A DNA stretch of 64,000 nt from Solidesulfovibrio carbinoliphilus subsp. oakridgensis (GTDB lineage: Bacteria > Desulfobacterota > Desulfovibrionia > Desulfovibrionales > Desulfovibrionaceae). Below the pieces are notes generated by a model. The model worked only from the letters and a program-made list of their open reading frames with translations. It was not told where the DNA came from and searched no databases. Below, piece by piece: positions 25,800 to 33,914 of this stretch; the first letter of the stretch is position 1; each line of letters starts with the position of its first letter. The stretch lies in the NCBI RefSeq assembly GCF_000177215.2, contig NZ_CM001368.1, forward strand, positions 3,107,625-3,171,624. Direction: 5' to 3'. The position numbers and the translations under genes are program-made.

Positions 25800-27986
25800 C
25801 TACAGCTGCGGCTCGGCGAAGCAGACGCGCTCGTCGTATTCGCCCTGCTTGCCGACGTTGAACGCGGCCTTGGGCCGGTAGTAGCCCATGACGCGGGTCC
25901 AGATCTCGCATTCCCGGGTCGTTCCCTCGGCGGCGCAGGTCGGGCAGGTGGCGTGTTCGCCGACCAGGTAGCCGTGGACGTCGCAGATGGAGAAGGTGGG
26001 CGTTATGGTGACGTAGGGCAGGGCGAAGCGGGTGAGCGAGCGCTTGACGAGCTGCTTGCAGGCCTCGGCGCTGGTGACGCGCTCGCCCATGTAGAGGTGG
26101 AGCACCGTGCCGCCGGTGTATTTGCGCTGGAGTTCCTCCTGGCGGGCCAGCGCCTCGAAGGGGTCGTCGGTGAAGCCGACCGGCAGCTGGGAGGAGTTGG
26201 TGTAGTAGGGCTTCTCGTCGGTGCCGGCCTGCAGGATGCCGGGGAAGCGCTTGCGGTCCTCTCTGGCGAACCGGTAGGTGGTGCCTTCGGCCGGGGTGGC
26301 CTCCAGGTTGTAGAGGTGGCCGGTCTGTTCCTGGAAGGCGGTCATGCGGGCCCGGACGTGGTCCAGGAGGCGCACGGCCATGGCGTGGCCGGCGGGGGTG
26401 GTCAGATTTTCGGCGTCGCCCGTGAAGTTGCGGACCAGCTCGTTGACGCCGTTGATGCCGATGGTCGAGAAGTGGTTGCGCAGCGTGCCGAGGTAGCGCT
26501 TGGTGTAGGGGAAAAGGCCGGCGTCCATGCGCCGTCCGATCTCCTTGCGCTTGATTTCGAGGCTGGTGCGGGCGATTTCGAGCAGGGCGTCGAGACGCTT
26601 TAAAAGCCCGGCCTCGTCGCCGCGGTGGGTGTGGCCGAGGCGGGCGCAGTTGATGGTGACCACGCCCACGGACCCGGTCTGCTCGGCGCTGCCGAACAGG
26701 CCGTTGCCGCGCTTTAAGAGCTCGCGCAGGTCGAGCTGGAGCCGGCAGCACATGGACCGGACCATGCCGGGCTCCAGGTCGGAATTGAGGAAGTTCTGGA
26801 AGTAGGGGAGCCCGTACTTGGCCGTCATCTCGAAGAGGATGTCGACATTGGGCGACTGCCAGGGAAAGTCCTTGGTGATGTTGTAGGTCGGGATGGGGAA
26901 GGTGAAGACCCGTCCCTTGGCGTCGCCGGCGGTCATGACCTCGATGTAGGCCTTGTTGATCATGTCCATCTCGGCCTGCAGGTCGCCGTAGAGAAAGGGC
27001 ATGGCCTGGCCGGCGATGACCGGATGCTGTCCGGCCAGGTCCTCGGGGCAGGTCCAGTCGAAGGTCAGGTTGGTGAAAGGCGTCTGGGTGCCCCAGCGCG
27101 AGGGCACGTTCAGGTTGTAGATGAGCTCCTGGATCGACTGGCGGACCTCGGCGAAGGAGAGGTTGTCCTTGCGGATAAAGGGCGCCATGTAGGTGTCGAA
27201 GGAGGAAAAGGCCTGGGCCCCGGCCCATTCGTTTTGCAGCGTGCCGAGGAAGTTGACGATCTGGCCGACGGCGCTCGAAAGGTGCTTGGGCGGATCGGCC
27301 TCCACCTTGCCGGGGACGCCGTTTAAGCCCTCGGTCAGGAGCGTGCGCAAGGACCAGCCGGCGCAGTAGCCGGCCAGCATGTCGAGGTCGTGGATGTGCA
27401 GGTCGCCGTCGCGGTGGGCCTGGCCGACTTCGGGCGGGTAGACGTGGGAGAGCCAGTAGTTGGCCACGACCTTGCCCGAGACGTTCAGGATAAGGCCGCC
27501 CAGGGAATAGCCCTGGTTGGCGTTGGCCGAGACCCGCCAGTCCTGGCGGTCGAGGTATTCGTTGACCGAGGCGGCCACGTCCACCACGGTTTTCTTGTCT
27601 TCGCGCAGCCGGGCGCGCTGGGCGCGGTAGATGGAATAGGCCCGCATGGTCCGGAAGTGGTTGGCGGAAATAAGGGCCTGCTCGACCACGTCCTGGATGC
27701 GCTCGATGTCCGGGATCTGCCCGGCGAAGCGGTGGGAGAGGACCTTCATGACCTGGGCGGTCAGGAGCAGGGCCTCGTCGTCGCCGAAATCGCCGGTGGC
27801 CGCGCCGGCCCGGCTGATGGCCGAGCGGATCTTGTCGGCGTTGAAGGCAACGATGGTTCCGTCGCGCTTGCGGATGCGGGTGGGCACGGCAATGGCGATC
27901 CGGGGCGGAGCCACGGGGGCGGCCAGGCCGGGGGCGTTGTCGTTTACGGAGGTGTCGCAGGCCAAGCTTCCCATGGACTCGAGCAT
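25800..27986 (-). CDS. nrdD: Anaerobic (class III) ribonucleoside-triphosphate reductase NrdD
   Basis: A 728-residue glycyl-radical enzyme that makes deoxynucleotides under anoxia. An N-terminal ATP-cone (about residues 38-130, TRIRKRDGTIVAFNADKI) gives allosteric control. The body shows the NrdD active-site region SMCCRLQLDL near 405. Near the C-terminus, FSICDVHGYLVGEHATCPTC is the zinc site and RVMGYYRP holds the radical glycine, followed by FNVGKQGEYDERV. Start 27986 follows GGGAGAA. It is led by a cobalamin riboswitch, so it should be made when B12 is scarce. Confidence 0.95.
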   Translation of the reverse strand: MLESMGSLACDTSVNDNAPGLAAPVAPPRIAIAVPTRIRKRDGTIVAFNADKIRSAISRAGAATGDFGDDEALLLTAQVMKVLSHRFAGQIPDIERIQDVVEQALISANHFRTMRAYSIYRAQRARLREDKKTVVDVAASVNEYLDRQDWRVSANANQGYSLGGLILNVSGKVVANYWLSHVYPPEVGQAHRDGDLHIHDLDMLAGYCAGWSLRTLLTEGLNGVPGKVEADPPKHLSSAVGQIVNFLGTLQNEWAGAQAFSSFDTYMAPFIRKDNLSFAEVRQSIQELIYNLNVPSRWGTQTPFTNLTFDWTCPEDLAGQHPVIAGQAMPFLYGDLQAEMDMINKAYIEVMTAGDAKGRVFTFPIPTYNITKDFPWQSPNVDILFEMTAKYGLPYFQNFLNSDLEPGMVRSMCCRLQLDLRELLKRGNGLFGSAEQTGSVGVVTINCARLGHTHRGDEAGLLKRLDALLEIARTSLEIKRKEIGRRMDAGLFPYTKRYLGTLRNHFSTIGINGVNELVRNFTGDAENLTTPAGHAMAVRLLDHVRARMTAFQEQTGHLYNLEATPAEGTTYRFAREDRKRFPGILQAGTDEKPYYTNSSQLPVGFTDDPFEALARQEELQRKYTGGTVLHLYMGERVTSAEACKQLVKRSLTRFALPYVTITPTFSICDVHGYLVGEHATCPTCAAEGTTRECEIWTRVMGYYRPKAAFNVGKQGEYDERVCFAEPQL

Positions 27987-28145
27987 AAAAATATTCTCCC
28001 GGGCGACGTATTGCGGGCGCGCCCTTTGCGGTGAGGTTGGCGGTCGGGGATGGCATGGGCCGAAAAGCGCGTGGCGCTTCGGATGGCCGGGCCGCCCTCC
28101 CGCGAGGCTCCCATGGCGTTTCGTCGGCGCGGGTCGGCGCGGACG

Positions 28146-28344
28146 GCGTCGGCAGGTCTTCGGACTGGCGAACAGGCGGCCGGGTATGGCCGGTTTCCTA
28201 GTGCCCGCCGCTTCCCGGACACGTGTCCGGCGCGTGATGGCGGGGGTCGTTTTCGCTCACCGCTGCGGGGCAGTTCCGGAATCGCACCGGATTCTCTTCT
28301 TGCGGTTCGCTCCTCCGGCCGGCCGGAGGAGCGAACACCGACGC
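28146..28344 (-). ncRNA. Cobalamin (B12) riboswitch controlling nrdD-nrdG
   Basis: On the minus strand a P1 helix GCGTCGG / CCGACGC closes the element (28338-28344 with 28146-28152). Inside are GAATCCGGTGCGATTCCGG followed by AACTGCCCCGC, the classic B12 core, and at the 3' end the B12 box GCCAGTCCGAAGACCTGCC. A 32-base perfect palindrome (28305-28336) forms a peripheral arm. The leader from 28145 to 27987 holds no clear terminator, so control may act on translation or through a less obvious stem. Confidence 0.92.
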
Positions 28345-28350
28345 AGCCGG

Positions 28351-28381
28351 ACTATATGGGAGTATGGCCCGCCGGTGTCAA
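28351..28381 (-). promoter_or_regulatory. Promoter of the riboswitch-nrdD-nrdG transcript
   Basis: On the minus strand TTGACA (28376-28381) and TATAGT (28351-28356) are separated by 19 bases. The predicted start falls at the first bases of the riboswitch P1 helix, which supports both calls. Confidence 0.65.
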
Positions 28382-28574
28382 CGGGGCAGCCGATGCGCGA
28401 CGGGTCGGAGAAAAAAAGGGATACGGGAGGCTTACCGAGTTATGCACAATGCGGCAGCGCGCCAGAAAAACAGCAAATGGGTCTGTTATATTTGAAGAAC
28501 CAGATTTTTGTCCTGATTTTTTCCGAGGGAAGCGCCGGCACGGCACAGCGGGCGGAGAGGCAAACGGCGGCCGT

Positions 28575-31139
28575 TCATGCCTGCTCCAGGGCCCGGTGCC
28601 CGGCCGGGTGGTCCGGGGCGAAGGTGGCGAGGCCGTAGTCGCCGGCCAGGAAGGCGGCGGCAGCCCGGCGCGGGGCTGCGTCGTCGGTCATGGCCGCGTC
28701 GAGGAGACGGGTGAAGCCGAGCAGCCGGCCAAGGAGGACCAGCCCCTTTTCCGTGGCCTCCCGGGACGCGTCCAGCAGGTGGGCGGTGACCAGGTCGCCC
28801 TGTCTGTTGACGAAAAATCCGCCGGCTTGGAGGATTTCCTCCAGACAAGAGGCCCGGCGGTGGCGCAAGGGCGTGGCCGCGCCGCCGCCCTTGAAGCGCA
28901 GCCGCACGTAGTTGCCGCCGGCCCTCGGGCCGCAGACCGCGTCGATCATGGCGAAATGAAACTCCACCCGGGCGTTGACGTTGACGTAGTCCCTGGCGGC
29001 CAGGGCGTAGTTGGGCTCGCCCACGGGCCGGCGGCTGCGGCCGTCGGTCGCGCCCTTGGCCATGACCCCCCGGATGTCCGAGCCGGGCGGGGGCGCGCCG
29101 AAACGCAGCCCGGGCGTGGCCAGTCCCTGCCACAGGGCGGCCAGGGGAATGGAGGCCACGTCAGAGGGGCCGATGAACCGGCCGGCCGCCTCCTCGCGCA
29201 GCCCGCCGCCGAGGTCGATGACCATGACCTCGAAGGGCACGCCCCCGCGCAGGATGCGGACCTGGGAAAAGGACTCCTCCAGGACCTCGTCCCCGGCCTC
29301 AAAGAGGGCCAGGATCGCGGTTTCGTGGGCAAAGCGGATGATGTCGTGGAGGGTGCGGCACTCGATGGCGGCAAAGGTCGGGCCGTAGGCGTCGGTGAGC
29401 GTCAGGGGCAGGGTCAGGTCGTGGATTCTGGCCCGGGCCGGGGACAGGGGGGCCGGGGCGGGTTTGCCGGCGTCGGCGGCCGGGGAGGCGAGGAGCTCAC
29501 CCAGGTCGCCGATGGCCGGGTGGGCCGGCGTGACCAGACACCGGCCGGCATCGAGGACGGCGGCCGCGCCGTCGGGCAGAGCCTCCACGGCTCCGGCGGC
29601 CCGGGTCAGGAGCGGGCGGCCGGTCTCGCGGGCCACGGTGGACAGGTGGTCGGCCGGGTTGCCGCCCGCGACCACCAGGCCCTGCCAGCCGGGCAGGAAC
29701 CGGGCCGCCTCGGGCGCGGCCGTGGGCAGCACGGCGATGACCGGGCCGGCCGGGCCGTTTGTCGCGGCCGCGAGGTCGGCCTCGGTGGCCATGTGGCGCA
29801 GCACCCCGAGGCACCGGCCGGGCGAGGCGGTCATGCCGCCCTGGTAATAGGGATCGGGCGCGGTCTGCCGCCTGCTCCCGTGGGCCACGCGGGCCGGCCG
29901 GGACTGGAGGAGCCAGACGCGGTCCGTGACGTCCACGGCGTATTCCAGGTCGCGCGGCGTCCCGGCCAGGCTCTCGGCGGCCAGGGCGAGCCGGACCAGG
30001 CGGGTGAGGACGGCGGGGGACAGGACCGGCCGGTCGGCCTCGCCGGGCGGCACGGCCTCGCGGCGGACGCCGCCGGCCGGGTCGGGCACGGCGCGCAGGG
30101 TCTTTTTCGCCAGGCGCAGGTCCATGTCCGTGGGGTCGTCGCGCCGGATGCGGATGATGTCGGCCGGGGCCGCGCCGTCGACAGCCAGGACGCCAAGGCC
30201 GGGCACGGCGGAAACGAGCATCCGCCCGGTCTCGGGCCGCACCGGGTCGCTGGTGAAGACCACGCCGGCCCCTACGGCCGGGACCATGGCCTGGACGCAC
30301 ACGGCCATGTCGAGAACGGCCGGGGGGAGGCCGGCCTCGCGGCGGTAGGCCACGGCCCGCTCGGAAAAGGCCCCGGCCATGACCGTCAGAAATCCTTGCC
30401 CCAAGGTGTCCGGGGAGAGGTGGAGTACGGTCTCGAACTGGCCGGCAAAGGAGTGCTCGGCCAGGTCCTCGGACAGGGCGCTGCTGCGGGCGGCCAGGGC
30501 GGCGGGCGCCAGCCGGCCGGCGGCGGCGCGCAGGTCCCCGGCCAGCCAGCCCGGCAGGGGTGTGGCCAGGATGTCGGCCCGGACGGCGGCCAGGGCGTCG
30601 TTGCCGCCGTCACGGCCAAGGGCCTGCCGCAGGCGGGCGTCGAGGCCGGTTTCGCGCAAAAAGGCCCGGCAGGCGGTCACGGTCACGGCAAAGCCGTCGG
30701 GCACGGGAAAGCCGTTTCGCCGGAGTTCCGACAGGCCGGCCGCCTTGCCGCCGACTTCCCTGGCGTCGAGGGGCCGGGCCAAGGGCAGGCAGGACGGCCC
30801 CCGGCCGGTGTCCTCCACCGCCTCCAGGGCGGCGCGCAGGGCCTCTTCCAGGCGGAGCTGCCGGGCGTAGAGGGCGTTTGCCCCTTGTCCGGCCAGCCGG
30901 GATACGCCGTCGACCAGCTCGAAGGTCACGGCCTGCAGGTCCTCGACCAGTCCGGCCAGTTCGCCGCCCGGGGCCCCCGAGGCCAGGGCGGCCTCCACCC
31001 CGGCCAGACGCTCCAGGGCCCGCTCGTTGTTGGCCAGGAGGATGCGGAAGGTGTGGTAGCGGACCTTCAGGGCGTCCAGGGCGGCGCGGTTTCGGGCCTC
31101 CCGCCGGTCGCGCCAGGCCTTCCAGAGACGGCCGATCAT
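28575..31139 (-). CDS. PEP-synthase-like phosphotransferase paralogue 3
   Basis: An 854-residue protein. Residues 1-120 are helical and shared with the other two paralogues. An ATP-grasp, PEP-synthase N-terminal domain follows: VGGKAAGLSELRRNGFPVPDGF near 130, ARSSALSEDLAEHSFAGQFE near 215 and LLQSRP near 410, all intact. The phospho-His domain has NPADHLSTVARETGRP near 495. No PEP/pyruvate TIM barrel is recognisable; instead a C-terminal domain (about 560-850) carries CRTLHDIIRFAHETA and YVNVNARVEFHFAMIDAV. It should form a phosphohistidine from ATP, but the acceptor is not known. The start overlaps the stop of paralogue 2 (ATGA). It is the last gene of the sigma-54 operon. Confidence 0.85.
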   Translation of the reverse strand: MIGRLWKAWRDRREARNRAALDALKVRYHTFRILLANNERALERLAGVEAALASGAPGGELAGLVEDLQAVTFELVDGVSRLAGQGANALYARQLRLEEALRAALEAVEDTGRGPSCLPLARPLDAREVGGKAAGLSELRRNGFPVPDGFAVTVTACRAFLRETGLDARLRQALGRDGGNDALAAVRADILATPLPGWLAGDLRAAAGRLAPAALAARSSALSEDLAEHSFAGQFETVLHLSPDTLGQGFLTVMAGAFSERAVAYRREAGLPPAVLDMAVCVQAMVPAVGAGVVFTSDPVRPETGRMLVSAVPGLGVLAVDGAAPADIIRIRRDDPTDMDLRLAKKTLRAVPDPAGGVRREAVPPGEADRPVLSPAVLTRLVRLALAAESLAGTPRDLEYAVDVTDRVWLLQSRPARVAHGSRRQTAPDPYYQGGMTASPGRCLGVLRHMATEADLAAATNGPAGPVIAVLPTAAPEAARFLPGWQGLVVAGGNPADHLSTVARETGRPLLTRAAGAVEALPDGAAAVLDAGRCLVTPAHPAIGDLGELLASPAADAGKPAPAPLSPARARIHDLTLPLTLTDAYGPTFAAIECRTLHDIIRFAHETAILALFEAGDEVLEESFSQVRILRGGVPFEVMVIDLGGGLREEAAGRFIGPSDVASIPLAALWQGLATPGLRFGAPPPGSDIRGVMAKGATDGRSRRPVGEPNYALAARDYVNVNARVEFHFAMIDAVCGPRAGGNYVRLRFKGGGAATPLRHRRASCLEEILQAGGFFVNRQGDLVTAHLLDASREATEKGLVLLGRLLGFTRLLDAAMTDDAAPRRAAAAFLAGDYGLATFAPDHPAGHRALEQA

Positions 31140-33496
31140 TGCCCGGCCTCCGGTGCGGGGCCGCCTGGGCCGGCCGTAGCCGGCAAGCCCGAGGCTTCGA
31201 AAAAGGCCTGTTCCAGGGCGGCGGCGTCGGCCGGTCCGGTCAGTCCCGTGTCGCGCTGGCGGGCAAAGGCGCACAGCCGCCCGACCAGACGCAGGGCCTC
31301 GCCGCCGGTCTCCGGTTCGATGAACTTGAGCCGGGCCACGACCAGATCGCCGGACACCTCCACCTTGAAGTCGTAGCGGCTGAGAATCCGTTGCAAAAAG
31401 GCGGCCCGGGCCTCGCGGCCGGCCGGGCCGGCCATGCCGCCGACGAAGCGGAAGTAGATGGTGTTCTTCTCGGGATTCTGGCCCAGATAGGCGTCCACCA
31501 CCGTGAAGTGGTAGCCCAGGCGCAGGCTGACGTTGCAGTAGGACCGGGCCGCGATGGCCAGATTGCCGCCGCCGGCCGGCAGGGCCTTGCCCATGGCCCC
31601 GAGGAGGTCGCCCAGGCCGACCCTGGCCGGGGTGGCGTCCCACATGCCGGGCGCGGTCAGGCCCGAGAGCAGGGCAGCCAAGGGCCGGGACCGGACCGAG
31701 GCCAGGCCCGAGGTCCCGGGGACCAGCCCGCCGCCGATGTCGAGGACCTTCAAGTCCAGCGGCACGGGCAGGGCAAGCGGCGTGGCCGGGCGTTCGGACA
31801 CGCCGGCCTGGCGCAGGTCGGTGAGGACGGTCACGGCCCGGTCGTGGGCGAAATGGAGGATGTCGTGCAGGGTGCGGCAGCCGGCCGGGGTGAAGTCCGG
31901 GGACTCCGGATCGGTCAGGGTCAGGGCGGCGATGCGGCGCAGGAGCCGGCGCAGGATCAGGTATTCGGGATCGTCCGGGGCGAGGCCGGCGTCCGGTGCC
32001 GGCCGGGTGGCGGCCGGACCGCGAAAGACCGTGCCCGCGCCGGCGTCGACCGTGACCACCAGCCCCGGCGGCAAGGCGGCCAGGGCCCCGGCCAGGCCGA
32101 AAAGGGCCGGCACCCGGTACTCCCGGGCCACGGCCGCCAGGTGCCCGGCCGCGTCGCCGACCTCGGCCACCACGGCCCCGGCCCGGCGCAGAAGCGGGGC
32201 CAGGACCGGCGAGGCCGACCGGGTCACGGCCACGGCCCCGTAAGGAAAGTCGGCCACATCCGTGGTCTCGTCCACGGGTACGACCTTGCCCGAGGCCAGG
32301 CCCAGGCAGGCGGCCTCGCCGCCGGACAGGAGCGGCTCGCCCGGGATTGCCGGAACGGCGGGCCCGGCGTCGTCCGGGGAAACGGCCGCCAGCAGGTGGG
32401 CGGACGTGAACACCACGCCGCCCGAGCCGTCCCCGGCAAAGGCCAGCTCCAGGGGCGCGCCGAGGAGCCGTTCGGCGGCCAGCCCCTGGCCGGCCAGCCC
32501 GGCCGCCGCCTCGAAGGGAAGGAGCGCGCTGCCGCGCAGGAAGCCGTTTGGGCCGGCGTCGAGGGGGGTCTGGCCGTCGGGCAGCTTTTTGTCCATGGGC
32601 TTGGGGGCAAAGACGCTGCGGCGGGGGGCGAAGGGATGGGACCGGTCGAGAAAAAGGGTGTCCCGGCTGGCCGGGTCGCCCTCGGGCCAAAGCTCCAGGC
32701 GCAAAAACGCCCGGCCGTCGGCCTCGGGGGCGAAAGTCCGCATCCGGCCGCGCAGCACGGCCGGCCCGGCCGCGGCCACCATGGCGAAAAGGCCGGCGCC
32801 GCCCGCGCCTTCGGACCGGACGTCCCGGGCCAGGTTCGAGAGGGCCTCGCCGACGGCTTCGGCCCGGGGGGGCAGGCCCGAAGCCTGCCGGCGGACGGCC
32901 GTGCCGTCGGTCCGCTCTCCGGCCAGGGCCACGGCCAGGGCGGGGGCCTGGCCGAGGCAGGCCGGATCGGCCAGGGCTTCGGCCAGGGCCTGCCCGGCCT
33001 CGGCCGTCAGGGCCCCGTCCGCCCAGGCGTTGGCGGCCAGGGCCAAGCCCTGGGGCACGGGCAGGCCGAGCTGGCCGGACAGTTCGCCGAGGGCGGCCGC
33101 GTCCGGCCCGACCTTGGCCCGGTCCTCCAGGCGCAGGCGGGAAAGCGGCCGCAGGGGCCGGTCGTCGTCGGTGCCGGGCCGGCCGGCCAGGATGTCCTCG
33201 ACCTTGGCGGCGATGGCCATGAACCGGTCGTAGAGGGCCACGTAGCGGTTGCCGCTCATGGCGTTGACGGCATAGACGGCCTGATGGGCCAGGTCGGCCA
33301 CCTGCCGGGCGGACTGTTCCAGAAAGGCCCGGTCGAAAATGTATTCCCCGCCGCGCATCCGTTCCAGGGCGGCCATGGTGGCCAGGGCGGCGGTGTTGGC
33401 GTCGAGCAGGGCCCGGAACTTGGAGAAGACCGACCGGGCCGCGTCCCTGGCCGGGCCGCCGGGAAGCCGGCTGCCGGCGGCGTCCTCAGCCGGCAT
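31136..33496 (-). CDS. PEP-synthase-like paralogue 2 with degenerate ATP-grasp domain
   Basis: A 786-residue paralogue. The shared N-terminal helices (GGEYIFDRAFLEQSA) and the N-terminal ATP-grasp frame (GELSGQLGLPVPQGLAL) remain, but the RSSA...SFAGQ nucleotide loop and the LQSRP motif seen in its sisters cannot be found. The phospho-His site is kept (GDAAGHLAAVAREYRVP near 450), as is the unfamiliar C-terminal domain (CRTLHDILHFAHDRA near 538, YCNVSLRLGYHFTVVDAY). It may be a phospho-acceptor or structural partner that cannot bind ATP itself. Its start overlaps the response-regulator gene by 11 bases. Confidence 0.8.
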   Translation of the reverse strand: MPAEDAAGSRLPGGPARDAARSVFSKFRALLDANTAALATMAALERMRGGEYIFDRAFLEQSARQVADLAHQAVYAVNAMSGNRYVALYDRFMAIAAKVEDILAGRPGTDDDRPLRPLSRLRLEDRAKVGPDAAALGELSGQLGLPVPQGLALAANAWADGALTAEAGQALAEALADPACLGQAPALAVALAGERTDGTAVRRQASGLPPRAEAVGEALSNLARDVRSEGAGGAGLFAMVAAAGPAVLRGRMRTFAPEADGRAFLRLELWPEGDPASRDTLFLDRSHPFAPRRSVFAPKPMDKKLPDGQTPLDAGPNGFLRGSALLPFEAAAGLAGQGLAAERLLGAPLELAFAGDGSGGVVFTSAHLLAAVSPDDAGPAVPAIPGEPLLSGGEAACLGLASGKVVPVDETTDVADFPYGAVAVTRSASPVLAPLLRRAGAVVAEVGDAAGHLAAVAREYRVPALFGLAGALAALPPGLVVTVDAGAGTVFRGPAATRPAPDAGLAPDDPEYLILRRLLRRIAALTLTDPESPDFTPAGCRTLHDILHFAHDRAVTVLTDLRQAGVSERPATPLALPVPLDLKVLDIGGGLVPGTSGLASVRSRPLAALLSGLTAPGMWDATPARVGLGDLLGAMGKALPAGGGNLAIAARSYCNVSLRLGYHFTVVDAYLGQNPEKNTIYFRFVGGMAGPAGREARAAFLQRILSRYDFKVEVSGDLVVARLKFIEPETGGEALRLVGRLCAFARQRDTGLTGPADAAALEQAFFEASGLPATAGPGGPAPEAGQ

Positions 33497-33914
33497 GGGG
33501 CGCGCCTGGCAGCATGGATTCGAGGCGGGCCACCACGTCCAGGATGTCGGCCAGCTTGAACGGCTTGGCCACGAAATCGAAGGCCCCCTTGTGGAAGGAT
33601 TCCTTGGCCGTCTCCAGGGTGGCGAACCCGGTGATGACGATGACGCCGACGCCCGGGGACACGGCCTTTATCCGGTCGAGGAAGCCGATGCCGTCCATGC
33701 CTTCCATCTTGAGGTCCGTGATGACGATGTCGGCCGGGGCCGCTTCGAAGGCGGCCAGGGCCGCGGCGCTGTCGGTGAAGACGGAGACGTCGTAGCCGGC
33801 CTTCTGGAAGGCGGGTTTGAGGCGTTTGACCACGATGGGCTCGTCGTCGAGAATGAGCAGGCGCCGCCTTGCGGGGGCGTTCGGATTCTTCTCAGAGGTG
33901 TTTGGCGTCGGCAT
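33486..33914 (-). CDS. Single-domain response regulator within the PEP-synthase-like operon
   Basis: A 142-residue protein made of a receiver domain behind a short unstructured N-terminus. The acidic pocket DDEP is near residue 25, the phospho-acceptor Asp in VITDLKMEGMDG near 70, and the conserved Lys in FVAKPFK near 120. There is no DNA-binding output. It overlaps paralogue 1 by 23 bases and paralogue 2 by 11 bases, so all three should be made in fixed ratio; it may control or be controlled by them. Confidence 0.9.
   Translation of the reverse strand: MPTPNTSEKNPNAPARRRLLILDDEPIVVKRLKPAFQKAGYDVSVFTDSAAALAAFEAAPADIVITDLKMEGMDGIGFLDRIKAVSPGVGVIVITGFATLETAKESFHKGAFDFVAKPFKLADILDVVARLESMLPGAPHAG

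Noticed and set aside
28050-31376. Open frame of more than 1,100 codons on the + strand
   Set aside because: It lies antisense to the PEP-synthase-like gene and the riboswitch and has a biased low-complexity Gly/Arg/Gln-rich translation. Long antisense frames are common in this GC-rich DNA.
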